Shown piece by piece: positions 31,235 to 39,611 of a stretch of 64,000 bases of DNA. The DNA is from a virus. Location: the IMG/VR virus record IMGVR_UViG_3300008267_000148, positions 1 through 64,000 of that record; one strand, given 5' to 3'. The first letter of the stretch is position 1, and each line of letters opens with the position of its first letter. A program made the position numbers and the translations under genes. A model generated the notes under the pieces. That model had not been told where the DNA came from. It was given only the letters and a program-made list of their open reading frames with translations, and searched no databases.

Positions 31235-31519
31235 TTATTTTTCTAAATGTTCTCGGATTATTTTAACCCCTTCATCTATCTCATTGAAATCTCTTTCAGG
31301 TGCAAATAGATGTGTTTTAGGGTCTTTTTCTGGTGATTCTATAATCATGAAAGCGGGTACATAATCATTTTCAGTAACCTCAACAAAAAGGTCATACTCT
31401 TCTTCATGTTCGTCGATATCTCTCTCGACAAAATTAAGATTAGATTCTTTAAGTTTTTCTTTCATTTCGACACAATAGGGACAACCCTTCATCGTGAACA
31501 ACACCACCAACTTATCCAT
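31235..31519 (-). CDS. Glutaredoxin-like protein, 94 aa
   Basis: A CPYC active site near residue 13 (FTMKGCPYCVEMKEKL), a helix, and a cis-Pro segment (YVPAFMII) give the thioredoxin fold of glutaredoxin class. It reduces disulfides or supports ribonucleotide reductase, using glutathione or another thiol. It overlaps the thioredoxin gene by 8 nt, so both redox proteins are made from one message. No ribonucleotide reductase is in the window. Confidence 0.9.
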   Translation of the reverse strand: MDKLVVLFTMKGCPYCVEMKEKLKESNLNFVERDIDEHEEEYDLFVEVTENDYVPAFMIIESPEKDPKTHLFAPERDFNEIDEGVKIIREHLEK

Positions 31520-31835
31520 TTAACAAATCTTGTGCAAATTCTTTTAATTGTGATTCACCCAAAACTCCTGACCTAGTAAACGATTCTTCACCACCGTTAA
31601 ATCCTTTAACCGTAGGGATTGCTCTAATACCCAAAGTAGCGGCTAAATTTCTGTTTTCTTCAACATTCAAAGTGTACATTTTAACACCACTCTCTGATTC
31701 GTTAACCTCACTAGCAACTCTTTCAAATACCGGTTTCATCATACGACACGGACCACACCAAGGTGCCCAAAAGTCTACGATAAGTTTCTCACCATTGTTA
31801 ATTTTTTCCTGTAAAAGGTCTTCTGTAATTTCCAT
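31512..31835 (-). CDS. trxA: Thioredoxin, 107 aa
   Basis: The WAPWCGPCRMMKP active site near residue 25 and IRAIPTVKGF with the cis-Pro near residue 75 are diagnostic. The length is that of a standard thioredoxin. Phage thioredoxins serve ribonucleotide reductase or, as in T7, polymerase processivity; which applies here is unknown. It is 4 nt from the gene upstream and overlaps the glutaredoxin gene. Confidence 0.95.
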   Translation of the reverse strand: MEITEDLLQEKINNGEKLIVDFWAPWCGPCRMMKPVFERVASEVNESESGVKMYTLNVEENRNLAATLGIRAIPTVKGFNGGEESFTRSGVLGESQLKEFAQDLLNG

Positions 31836-31839
31836 AATT

Positions 31840-32148
31840 CTATTTTATCTTTTTAAGTTCATTTGTTGTATAATCAACAATATCTTGTTTGTTGGTCGTA
31901 CTCAATATAAATACATCACCTTGGTCATTAAGATACAAATATATTCCTGTAGAGTCAAATTCTTTTAATGTTTTTACATCGTGTTTGATACCTTCTTCAT
32001 CAATAAACTTTTCATACCAAATCGTATGATATCTATTACCCAACATTCTATCGTATATCGACTCATTAAATGGTGGTCTTAGGTGGGTAATCGAAGGATA
32101 AGACCCAAATTTATTCATAAAATATATCAAACAATGTTCTGGTACCAT
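31840..32148 (-). CDS. Hypothetical protein, 102 aa
   Basis: ATG 32148 (MVPEHCLIYFM) follows the PcfJ-like stop by 1 nt; an ATG at 32175 would overlap that gene. The protein is soluble with mixed alpha/beta character. It stands between the PcfJ-like gene and thioredoxin, in one operon. No family was recognised. Confidence 0.62.
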   Translation of the reverse strand: MVPEHCLIYFMNKFGSYPSITHLRPPFNESIYDRMLGNRYHTIWYEKFIDEEGIKHDVKTLKEFDSTGIYLYLNDQGDVFILSTTNKQDIVDYTTNELKKIK

Positions 32149-32149
32149 A

Positions 32150-33922
32150 TTACATAAAAGGTAAATCATCCCCATCTAGTTGTAAATATTCATTTACATT
32201 TACTTCTTCACCCCACTGTAATGAAGCGTATTTCCTAGGGTATTCTTCACCCAAATAATAACCTAGTGTAGGTTCACCAACAACCATCTTGGTGTGAATT
32301 TGTTTTTTGTTATGTTCTAAAACACCTTCAGGTAAATCAAATGTTTTGTTGTCAACCAATTTCTGTACTCGTTCATCTAAAATGTTGAGGTATGAATCCC
32401 ACATGTCCTCCAATCTACTATTAAATCTACCCAAACTCTGAACTCTCTTTAATTCAAATATCTTTTCACCGTCGTGGCGTATTTGGTATTCAATGGTGGC
32501 TCTTTCTTTACCATTAACATCTCCCAATCTAAGTGAGATGATAACTGAAGACTCTCGTTTAATATATGTCTTAACACAATTGGACTGGTGGGCGGACTCC
32601 GCATTATACTGACCACTATTCAAAAGTAACACTGGATGAGCAACCTCATCAATACCTAAAATAACTCTCTCAACTTCTTCTTTGAACTTGTGAGGATAAA
32701 TCCTGTGGAATGTTCCTTTATTTATGTAATCAATCTTTTCAGACCAGTCCATATGTTCCTGTAAGAAAGAGTCGTAATTATTAGACTTCCACTTAATATT
32801 TTCAATATCTCGTAATCGAGTGTAAAACCTAAAGTGGTCATTGAATGTTGATTGAGCAATATCACCCGATATAACTAACTTAAGGATTTCAAACGCGTTT
32901 TTGCGTTCCACAGGTCTTTCTTGTAATATTTTAATTCTTTCAGGATTAATACTGTAAGTAATGTGACCTAAATTATGGTCGATAATACTTTTAATCGTAT
33001 TATCATCCAATGATAAGACAAACTTCTCACCAAAAACATTTTGGATATCAAATAATCCAGTTAAGTTAGTTGTTGTGGTAGTATGTAAAATTCGTTTTAG
33101 TTTATCACCCTTAAGACCATTGAGTTTCATGTAGGCTTCAATGTACTTGAAGTTGGTTTTCTTTAAATGTTTTTTGGTAACGGCAGGAAACGAAGTTCTA
33201 AATATTTTCCAATTGTTAGGGTACTTAATACCATTATGGTCCAAGTACAATTTATACATTAACTCATCAGAGGTTAAATTAGTTTCCAACGTCTTAATAG
33301 GTAATTGGCTAAAAAACGTTTGAATAACCTCATTAACAAATTGTGACAGGTTTTCAGGTTCTTTGGTAGAGATTCTACCATCAGGTATAAAATAAGAGTG
33401 TAGAGCACTTCTAAGATGAGCTTTAATACCATTCATAGGTTCACCATAAAAGGTATTCTTAACCATCCTCTTAGAACACTTTCTTTTCTTGTGGTAATTG
33501 GTCATGTGACCGTAATAAACCGAACCTTCCTTTTCATTAAACCCCACGTATCTCATACCAGTGTGTTTAACAAAATAAGGTTTACCAACTCTTCTGGCAT
33601 TTGAGTAATTAAAAACCTTTAAAGCGGTCTTACCTTCAAATCTTTCAATAACAACAATAACCCTTTCGTACATCACAGATGCCAATGGATTACCATAATT
33701 TTTAAGAAAGGTCTCCTCGTCTTTTTTCTCGTGGTCTAAAGTAAACTTACGGTATTTTGGGTGGTATTCGCTAGGACCAAGAATATCACTAATATCACCA
33801 AACGGGTCATCTTTATTTATATCAAAATTTCTCGTGACCGCAACAGGGTTAAAGACATTGGTGTCTTTATGAAACCCGGTGTAATGACGTTCAAATACTC
33901 TCTTATATAACGTTTCCCTCAT
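32150..33922 (-). CDS. PcfJ-like protein, 590 aa
   Basis: Near residues 440-480 the sequence HQSNCVKTYIKRESSVIISLR, followed by ERATIEYQI, matches the core of the PcfJ domain first named in enterococcal conjugative plasmids. The N-terminal 400 residues are helical and basic. Members occur in many phages and mobile elements; the biochemical role is unknown. The conserved Cys and His could be catalytic. It starts an operon that continues through the 102-aa protein to thioredoxin and glutaredoxin. Confidence 0.85.
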   Translation of the reverse strand: MRETLYKRVFERHYTGFHKDTNVFNPVAVTRNFDINKDDPFGDISDILGPSEYHPKYRKFTLDHEKKDEETFLKNYGNPLASVMYERVIVVIERFEGKTALKVFNYSNARRVGKPYFVKHTGMRYVGFNEKEGSVYYGHMTNYHKKRKCSKRMVKNTFYGEPMNGIKAHLRSALHSYFIPDGRISTKEPENLSQFVNEVIQTFFSQLPIKTLETNLTSDELMYKLYLDHNGIKYPNNWKIFRTSFPAVTKKHLKKTNFKYIEAYMKLNGLKGDKLKRILHTTTTTNLTGLFDIQNVFGEKFVLSLDDNTIKSIIDHNLGHITYSINPERIKILQERPVERKNAFEILKLVISGDIAQSTFNDHFRFYTRLRDIENIKWKSNNYDSFLQEHMDWSEKIDYINKGTFHRIYPHKFKEEVERVILGIDEVAHPVLLLNSGQYNAESAHQSNCVKTYIKRESSVIISLRLGDVNGKERATIEYQIRHDGEKIFELKRVQSLGRFNSRLEDMWDSYLNILDERVQKLVDNKTFDLPEGVLEHNKKQIHTKMVVGEPTLGYYLGEEYPRKYASLQWGEEVNVNEYLQLDGDDLPFM

Positions 33923-33936
33923 AATATAAATTTAAG

Positions 33937-33964
33937 TAAAAAAAGGGGGAGTTTCAACTCCCCC
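33937..33964 (-). terminator. Strong intrinsic terminator
   Basis: Stem GGGGGAGTT / AACTCCCCC with a 2-nt spacer in the loop and T7 on minus. It ends the DUF932 gene. Confidence 0.9.
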
Positions 33965-33971
33965 ATTGTGA

Positions 33972-34727
33972 TTAACACAACTCTTCGGCTAGTTCCCAAA
34001 GTTTAGTATTCACTTGGTTCACCGCCATGATGTTTTTCAATCCACGTAGACCAGTCTTACGACCACGAGCCGATGTGTATTCAACACCCCCACGTACAAA
34101 CTTCTCTTGTACCACGTTGAAGACATTCCACAAAGAGTTTTCCTTATCTTCCTCACGAATAGGATTAAGAATAGACATCACATCAAGTGAAGATGGTACT
34201 GAACCTGCTTTCCAACGAATATCAACCGCCTTCTCGATGAAGTTCACACGCTCAAGTTCAGTCAACTCACGACCCATCATTCGGTCAACAGACCCTTGAA
34301 TCTTAGGGAGTCGACCTGCGAAACTCTCAGTCAAACGTTTAACGTCTTCCAAATCAAATCGACTGTGTCGGATGTTAAACGCTTCAGACAATGATGTTGG
34401 TACCGTTAGACCATTACTACAAACCAATCGGTGTAGACCAGCACTTACCGAGAATGTCGCCATTCCGTTGTGTGAATTACGGATGATTGCCTCAACCAAA
34501 GAGTCACCAACCTTTGGCAACTCACCGTTACGGAAACGGAGTTCGTGCATTGAGTGGTTACCACGACCAGTCTGTTTTACAGATGCCAAGTTCCATCCTT
34601 CAGATTGGAAGTTATCCATAATCTCATGGGTAGGAACGAATACGTATCGGTTAGATAATTTTGGTGAGGGTGATGTTGCGAATACTGACGGAGCAACTTC
34701 TTTAATTAATTCGGGAGTATAAATCAT
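33972..34727 (-). CDS. DUF932 protein, 251 aa
   Basis: YVFVPTHEIMDNFQSEGW, then a HELRFRNGE turn, the AGLHRLVCSNGLTV segment and a RHSRFDLEDVK segment are typical of DUF932, a family of phage and plasmid proteins. Its function is unknown, though it is often strongly expressed early. The gene is visibly richer in GC and codon-uniform relative to neighbours, has a full host-like promoter and a strong terminator, and stands alone. This suits a highly expressed early protein. Confidence 0.9.
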   Translation of the reverse strand: MIYTPELIKEVAPSVFATSPSPKLSNRYVFVPTHEIMDNFQSEGWNLASVKQTGRGNHSMHELRFRNGELPKVGDSLVEAIIRNSHNGMATFSVSAGLHRLVCSNGLTVPTSLSEAFNIRHSRFDLEDVKRLTESFAGRLPKIQGSVDRMMGRELTELERVNFIEKAVDIRWKAGSVPSSLDVMSILNPIREEDKENSLWNVFNVVQEKFVRGGVEYTSARGRKTGLRGLKNIMAVNQVNTKLWELAEELC

Positions 34728-34751
34728 ATAAGGTCTTTTTTAATTACCCTA

Positions 34752-34782
34752 CAAAGGTAGGGATAATTTCTCAAACCACAAA
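34752..34782 (-). promoter_or_regulatory. Host-like promoter TTTG-N19-TACCTTTG
   Basis: The minus strand shows TTTG, 19 nt, TACCTTTG, then 24 nt to ATG 34727. It matches the Bacteroidetes consensus at both elements. Confidence 0.85.
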
Positions 34783-34784
34783 AT

Positions 34785-35072
34785 TTAATTCATACAAATA
34801 TCACCGAATTTTGTGTGGATAAAGATATCATCAACAACTTTCTTAGTTTTGATTTCATCTTTATGAGTATCAAGAAGTATATCAAGGATTTGGTTACGAG
34901 TAATCTCAACGTCATCACCCTTTTCAAGGTTTTTATAACACTGAACCTCAACCTTGGCAAAAAATTCATCTTTGTCAGTTTGACCAATCAGCGAAATAAG
35001 TTCGTTAGGATTCTTCTCAAAGAATGTAATGAACTGGCTGATGTATATTTCTACATCCACATTTTTCATCAT
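34785..35072 (-). CDS. Hypothetical protein, 95 aa
   Basis: An acidic helical protein starting MMKNVDVEIYISQF, with KNPNEL and a central IGQTDKDEFF. No family was recognised. Its end overlaps the -33 region of the DUF932 promoter by the stop side only. It lies just downstream of the leucine-rich tagged gene. Confidence 0.65.
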   Translation of the reverse strand: MMKNVDVEIYISQFITFFEKNPNELISLIGQTDKDEFFAKVEVQCYKNLEKGDDVEITRNQILDILLDTHKDEIKTKKVVDDIFIHTKFGDICMN

Positions 35073-35099
35073 ACTATTTTTTTTACAAAAATAATAAAA

Positions 35100-36482
35100 T
35101 TAGTTCACATAGTAAAAACCACCACCCTCATCTGAAAGTTTTTCTTTCAATCTTGGTGGAATATTCACATTCGGGTTAGAGTCTTTCAAGTTAATGAAAG
35201 CCAAACCTGGAATGTCAGCTACCGACTCAGGAACTGCCTGTAAGTCTTTGTTAGATGGTAAAGCTAAGAAGTTTAAGTTCTGTAACTCACCAATAGAGTT
35301 AGGTAATGTTTTAATAATATTTTGGAACAACAACGCTTGAAGTGACTTGAAACGTCCTAATGATTCAGGTACATTCAGTGCAATATCTTCTTTTGATTTG
35401 TTGTTAATTAACAAGTGTTCAATATCTTCAGGTAATGATGCAAATAACTCATCAAATCCGTAAAGTGCTACGAACTTACCTGCCGAACTATCAGGGTAAT
35501 TAATTTCAACTTTCTTACCACCTTTGTTTACCAATCCTTTAGCGAATTCAGGTTTGAAGAACTCTTTCAAACCTTCTTCTTGTCCGTTCAAGAAGTCAAC
35601 CAAATTGATTTGTCTATCTTGTGGGTCCATATATTGGTTAGATGGGAAGTGGAATTGGTATCTCAAAGCCGGAAGACCTGAAACATCACCAAATTCTTTC
35701 TCACCTGAGAATTTTCTACCTGAGTTAGGGATTACAACGTACAAAGGTCCGTCTTTAATGTATCCATTAAAGTAAGATAAACCAGGTGATGATGTACACC
35801 ATCTTGTTTCACCTCTTGAAGGTTCTTGATATGAACCACCGTAGAATTGAGCGGCATCCTTACCTAATTGACCTTGGTCTGAAATACGAGCCACAGTCCA
35901 ATCACTACCACGGAATACAATCTCAGCACCAGGGTGTTCGTATGTTTTAGAGGCTTCTTTCTTCTCTTCTTTGGTCGCCTTTGTTTTCTCTAAACTAAAG
36001 TCTTTAACTTGGTCGTAAAGAGTCTCAGGAGTCAATTTGTTAATATCTCTAAACTCTTGAGGTAAACGGTTCTTAAATCTTTCGTATTTCTGTAGGTCAC
36101 CCGTTACCTTGTACAAGTCTTCAATAAACAAACGTTGGAACTCAGCAAGCGCTGATTTGTACTGAGGTGAATTGGGGTCAACATCAGGTCCAACATTTAA
36201 TTTAGGTGATACAAAGTTTTTCAATAACCACTGAGTATATTTACCAACTTTCACATTGTCCATATCCTCAACACTCAACGATTCAACCTCAGCACCTTGA
36301 GGAGCCTTAGTTGTAGGGTCAGCGAAAATGATATCTTTTAGAGTATTAAAGTCCATAATACCTTTAACTTTTTTACCTGGTTCAGGTTTAGCTTTAGGTG
36401 ATGGCTTAACTAGTTTGTCATATAATACTTGGAATCGTGATTGCTCAACAATTAAATTTGAAAGTAAGTTAGTAAATCTCAT
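35100..36482 (-). CDS. Tagged leucine-rich-repeat virion-type protein, 460 aa
   Basis: MRFTNLLSNLIVEQSRF carries the I-V-E-Q site at residues 11-14. Residues about 225-250 contain TRWCTSSPGLSYFNGY, a WCT motif that I associate with phage virion proteins. The last 110 residues form leucine-rich repeats (VPESLGRFKSLQALLFQN, then LPNSIGELQNLNFLALPS), a protein-binding surface of bacterial LRR type. A TATTTATT element is 16 nt upstream. A packaged or surface virion protein is the inference, and host-protein binding after entry is conceivable. Confidence 0.78.
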   Translation of the reverse strand: MRFTNLLSNLIVEQSRFQVLYDKLVKPSPKAKPEPGKKVKGIMDFNTLKDIIFADPTTKAPQGAEVESLSVEDMDNVKVGKYTQWLLKNFVSPKLNVGPDVDPNSPQYKSALAEFQRLFIEDLYKVTGDLQKYERFKNRLPQEFRDINKLTPETLYDQVKDFSLEKTKATKEEKKEASKTYEHPGAEIVFRGSDWTVARISDQGQLGKDAAQFYGGSYQEPSRGETRWCTSSPGLSYFNGYIKDGPLYVVIPNSGRKFSGEKEFGDVSGLPALRYQFHFPSNQYMDPQDRQINLVDFLNGQEEGLKEFFKPEFAKGLVNKGGKKVEINYPDSSAGKFVALYGFDELFASLPEDIEHLLINNKSKEDIALNVPESLGRFKSLQALLFQNIIKTLPNSIGELQNLNFLALPSNKDLQAVPESVADIPGLAFINLKDSNPNVNIPPRLKEKLSDEGGGFYYVN

Positions 36483-36498
36483 TTCTGTGTTTTTATTA

Positions 36499-36506
36499 AA
36501 TAAATA
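36499..36506 (-). promoter_or_regulatory. TATTTATT element
   Basis: Coding strand GA-TATTTATT, 16 nt before ATG 36482. Confidence 0.5.
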
Positions 36507-36522
36507 TCAAATAAAGCGAAAA

Positions 36523-36566
36523 TATTCTGTTTTTAGTAGTTCATTATTCTGTTTTTAGTAGTTCAT
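36523..36566 (-). repeat. 22-bp tandem duplication at the end of dam
   Basis: Two identical 22-bp units (36523-36544 and 36545-36566), each containing the codons for M-N-Y-stop of the methylase. Only the right-hand copy is in frame, so the second is a recent 3' duplication. Confidence 0.9.
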
Positions 36567-37394
36567 TATTAATAACTCTTCACCCATGTTTTGTGTTGTC
36601 CCTTTTTTAGCCGAGGCAGCCTTAGCAAATTCTTTCTTAACCCATGTGTATTTGTCTTCAGGAAACCACTCATGTAATAATTCAAAATCATAATAAGATA
36701 AACTGAATTTACCTTTAATCTCATCTAAGACATTAGCCAATCTTTCGTGGTCATCTCGGTCAAAATCATGGTTGGAGTAGTAGTTTTCAGTCTTCCAATA
36801 TGGTGGGTCCAAATAGAAGTATGTTGTTGGACTATCAAACTCCTGAATTACACTTGCAAAGTCTCCAAGTCTAAAGTGAGTAATCTTTTTGAAATGGTCA
36901 AGCCAGTCGGGTTTAGAAAGTTTATCTCGGAATGTAAGGTACTTTGATTTGTACTTACCTTTAAGGTCAATGAAGTTAGATGTTTCAGGTTTAGACCCAC
37001 TGAATACCTGTGTTAGAATGTAGGCGTACTTAGCCGCAACATCATAATCAGGGTAATTGATTGTAAACCCTTCACCGTACAACTCAGATTGAAACTTTTT
37101 AAACTGTTCTTTATAGATAGGTGGGGTATTCTCAACATCTCGTTCTTGACACGGAATACGGTTTACCGCATTTAACAAAACATCGGGGTTCTGTAAACAC
37201 ATAAATAAATTGTAATTTAACGGATTGAAGTCGTTGTATACCACCCTCTTTAAATTAGGGTACTTTGACAAATCCATATTAAAGAAACACCAAAACATTC
37301 CACCAAATGTTTCAACGTATGTTTCCATATCTGTAGGGTAATGTGGTACAATCCACTTACCAATTTTACTTTTACCTCCTATATAACTCAACAT
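36555..37394 (-). CDS. dam: DNA adenine methylase, Dam/D12 class, 279 aa
   Basis: The SAM-binding start LSYIGGKSKIGKWI, then FGGMFWCFFN, and the catalytic DPPY in FYLDPPYWKTE near residue 190 mark a D12-class N6-adenine methyltransferase. It has a full host-like promoter and stands alone, so it is likely an early enzyme that protects DNA or sets regulatory marks. No restriction gene is next to it. It is the second amino-methyltransferase in the window. Its 3' end carries a tandem duplication. Confidence 0.93.
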   Translation of the reverse strand: MLSYIGGKSKIGKWIVPHYPTDMETYVETFGGMFWCFFNMDLSKYPNLKRVVYNDFNPLNYNLFMCLQNPDVLLNAVNRIPCQERDVENTPPIYKEQFKKFQSELYGEGFTINYPDYDVAAKYAYILTQVFSGSKPETSNFIDLKGKYKSKYLTFRDKLSKPDWLDHFKKITHFRLGDFASVIQEFDSPTTYFYLDPPYWKTENYYSNHDFDRDDHERLANVLDEIKGKFSLSYYDFELLHEWFPEDKYTWVKKEFAKAASAKKGTTQNMGEELLIMNY

Positions 37395-37412
37395 ATGTTT
37401 TCAAATTTACAA

Positions 37413-37444
37413 CAAAGATAAGTAATAAAAACCAAAAAGGCAAA
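37413..37444 (-). promoter_or_regulatory. Host-like promoter TTTG-N20-TATCTTTG
   Basis: TTTG (37444-37441), 20 nt, TATCTTTG (37420-37413), then 18 nt to ATG 37394 of dam. Confidence 0.85.
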
Positions 37445-37485
37445 TGTTACTTTGAAATATTTTACATTATACATTAAATGAGGTA

Positions 37486-37493
37486 TATTTATC
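37486..37493 (+). promoter_or_regulatory. TATTTATC element
   Basis: TATTTATC lies 10 nt before ATG 37504. Confidence 0.5.
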
Positions 37494-37503
37494 AAAAAAC
37501 ATT

Positions 37504-37650
37504 ATGGGAGAAAAAAAGAAGTGTACTAGTTGTGGAACTTTCGCCAAGAAAAATAGATGGTTCTTATTAATATCTTTATATATGGCTTATGCGGCTATTT
37601 ATGGTACCATCGAAATTGCTAAAAGTGTTTACACTTATTTCACCCGTTAA
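37504..37650 (+). CDS. Small zinc-finger membrane protein, 48 aa
   Basis: The frame starts MGEKKKCTSCGTFAKKN, a CxxC knuckle in a basic context, followed by one hydrophobic segment of about 20 residues (LLISLYMAYAAIYGT) and a short tail. It has a TATTTATC element upstream and ends 4 nt into the convergent dnaJ gene. It is a probable small membrane protein of unknown role. Confidence 0.65.
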   Translation: MGEKKKCTSCGTFAKKNRWFLLISLYMAYAAIYGTIEIAKSVYTYFTR

Positions 37651-37661
37651 TTACGGGTGAA
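37639..37661. terminator. Hairpin over convergent stop codons
   Basis: Perfect 9-bp stem TTCACCCGT / ACGGGTGAA with a TAATT loop that holds both stop codons. No strong T-run follows, so it may protect 3' ends rather than terminate efficiently. Confidence 0.5.
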
Positions 37662-38564
37662 TTTAACGTGTTGTTTAACAAACATATCACCAACCCCATT
37701 ATACCCTCGTCCCTTAACCCTTAAAGGTTTTGACGTATCAAAAAGATTTGGCATTGTGATTGAAATCGCACCGAGGGGATGTGGTACCTCAATGTGACTA
37801 TTATCTAATTCTTCTTTGGTAAAGTACTGATTATATATTAAATCATCACCCATCTTTTCAAAATTTTTCTCAGGTACAGTTTTAGGTCTAATAACCAAAT
37901 TACCGTAGAACCCGTCGTGGTAATCACCTTTACCTTGTAATTTTAAAAATTGACCATCATCAATACCATGTGGTAATTTAATCTTAATAACTTCAGTTAC
38001 TGGTTTGGTAGTTTGACCATGGCACCCACCACAAGTTCTTGTATAAACAAACCCAGAACCTTTACAATTGTTACAAATTTGCCTAACAACTTGTTGGAAC
38101 ATGCTTCCACCTATCGTTTGGTTTCTAAATCCTTGACCCGAACAAGAGCCACAGGTGGTTTTATCACCACCACCACCATTACATAAATCACACTTGTCAT
38201 TTTTGGTGTAGGTAATAACTTTGTCCCCACCTAAATAAGATTCAACAGCTCCAACCGTAACTTCAATAATTTTGTCAGGTACCGTTTTTCTTTTTTGATA
38301 GAACTGACTACCAAATAAATCTTCAAACGGATTAAAACCACCACCACCATTCATAAATGGGTTATTACGTTTATTATCGTATTGGGCTCGTTTTGTCTCA
38401 TCCCCCAATGTGTCATATGCTTCAGATATCTCTTTAAATCTATCTTCAGAACCACCTTTATCAGGGTGATGTTCAACCGCTAGTTTTCGGTATGCTTTCT
38501 TAATTTCAGCTTGTGTCGCCTTTTCATCAACACCTAATACGTTATAAAAATTATTACTACTCAT
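37647..38564 (-). CDS. dnaJ: DnaJ-type co-chaperone, 305 aa
   Basis: A J domain with H33-P34-D35 (VEHHPDKGG) is followed by a Gly/Phe segment, and then by the zinc domain with CDLCNGGGG, CGSCSGQG, CNNCKGSG and CGGCHGQT. The C-terminal substrate domain is present but shorter than in cellular DnaJ (about 375 aa). It stimulates Hsp70 ATPase and hands over unfolded clients. A phage copy may redirect host DnaK to virion assembly. It is divergent from the 215-aa gene. Confidence 0.94.
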   Translation of the reverse strand: MSSNNFYNVLGVDEKATQAEIKKAYRKLAVEHHPDKGGSEDRFKEISEAYDTLGDETKRAQYDNKRNNPFMNGGGGFNPFEDLFGSQFYQKRKTVPDKIIEVTVGAVESYLGGDKVITYTKNDKCDLCNGGGGDKTTCGSCSGQGFRNQTIGGSMFQQVVRQICNNCKGSGFVYTRTCGGCHGQTTKPVTEVIKIKLPHGIDDGQFLKLQGKGDYHDGFYGNLVIRPKTVPEKNFEKMGDDLIYNQYFTKEELDNSHIEVPHPLGAISITMPNLFDTSKPLRVKGRGYNGVGDMFVKQHVKFTRN

Positions 38565-38609
38565 TTACTTATAATGATTTTAATCCAAATTTAATCTATA
38601 TAATATTAT

Positions 38610-39257
38610 ATGGAATATAACTATCAAATAGTTCTTTTTAAAAATAAAGTAAAAAAGAAATTAATCAATAAGTTTAAAACTCATAAAAAAGCATCTGAGT
38701 TTTACGATTCTCTACTGAAGGATAGTGAGGGGGTTATATTTGATATGGAATATGAGAATGGGGTTAAATCTAATTACGAATTAGCAATCGTTGAGCGTAT
38801 GTCAGGTACCATGTTACCGGTGTTTCTGAAAGACGAATTAGGTAGAACTGTCAAGGTTAAACTTGAGGATGATGATTACACCATAACTAAAATACTGAAA
38901 TATAAAATCGATGAAGTTTTTTTGGATTATCAAACAAAAAAGAAGATTAATACCAAACAATTCATTAGAAGATATTTGTCAGGTGATGGGCTTAAAATGA
39001 TATCTAAGTTGAATAATAAAGTTATCGTTCAGAACGACGATGTCTTTAATCTATTTACGTTCAAGAATAATTACGACTCGTCTAGATTTTTAGATTGTCT
39101 TTCTGAAAATTTCTTGAGTTCAAAAAGAACGGATTGTGTTTTTGTTAAAGACTACTCTACTCAACAGAGGAAGTATCTTTATCAGTTACTTGTTGAGAAA
39201 GGTTTTCCAAAGTCGTATTTGATTCGCCATTCAACGACTCATCCATCAAAAACATAA
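38610..39257 (+). CDS. Conserved phage hypothetical protein, 215 aa
   Basis: Starts MEYNYQIVLFKNKVKKK and contains DELGRTVKVKLEDDDY, LSGDGLKMISKLNNKV and KDYSTQQRKYLYQLL. The sequence looks like a conserved family of T4-like Bacteroidetes phages that I recall without a function. Its last 101 nt are also the end of the convergent 100-aa gene, an unusually long coding overlap. Confidence 0.75.
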   Translation: MEYNYQIVLFKNKVKKKLINKFKTHKKASEFYDSLLKDSEGVIFDMEYENGVKSNYELAIVERMSGTMLPVFLKDELGRTVKVKLEDDDYTITKILKYKIDEVFLDYQTKKKINTKQFIRRYLSGDGLKMISKLNNKVIVQNDDVFNLFTFKNNYDSSRFLDCLSENFLSSKRTDCVFVKDYSTQQRKYLYQLLVEKGFPKSYLIRHSTTHPSKT

Positions 39258-39459
39258 ACTGAGTATTTGATATCTCAACCATAAATTGTTTGTGATGATG
39301 GTCAATACTTCTGAAATTATTTTGAACTTTTTTAAAGTCTTCAAGACCTAATTCAATCGCAATTGCAGTTTTAGATGTTGGGAATAGGGTGTCGATGCCA
39401 TCGGCAATTAAAGCCAACTTTTCAATTATCCCATCAATACTTTTTTTATTCTCTTCCAT
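39157..39459 (-). CDS. Hypothetical protein, 100 aa
   Basis: MEENKKSIDGIIEKL and the segment IELGLEDFKKVQNNFR followed by KQFMVEIS look like a conserved small phage protein. Its coding end overlaps the convergent 215-aa gene by 101 nt. It overlaps the 61-aa gene upstream by 34 nt, so it is part of the 39996-39157 operon. Confidence 0.65.
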   Translation of the reverse strand: MEENKKSIDGIIEKLALIADGIDTLFPTSKTAIAIELGLEDFKKVQNNFRSIDHHHKQFMVEISNTQFMFLMDESLNGESNTTLENLSQQVTDKDTSSVE

Positions 39460-39611
39460 AGCGTTAATTTCTCTTGTTTTGGGACAATGTCCTCTTTCTT
39501 TAAACCTTTAATTTTTTTAATGAGTTCGTTTTTTTCTTTATCTAACTCAATCTTGTCCTTCATCAACTCCTTCTCGTACCAGTCTAGCATTCGGTTGGTG
39601 TTCTTCGTCAT
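39426..39611 (-). CDS. Small charged helical protein, 61 aa
   Basis: Almost wholly helical with heptad-like Lys/Glu repeats (MLDWYEKELMKDKIELDKE), ending WKRIKKVLMG. It overlaps its upstream neighbour by 65 nt and its downstream neighbour by 34 nt, in different frames. A coiled coil is likely. Function unknown. Confidence 0.6.
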   Translation of the reverse strand: MTKNTNRMLDWYEKELMKDKIELDKEKNELIKKIKGLKKEDIVPKQEKLTLWKRIKKVLMG

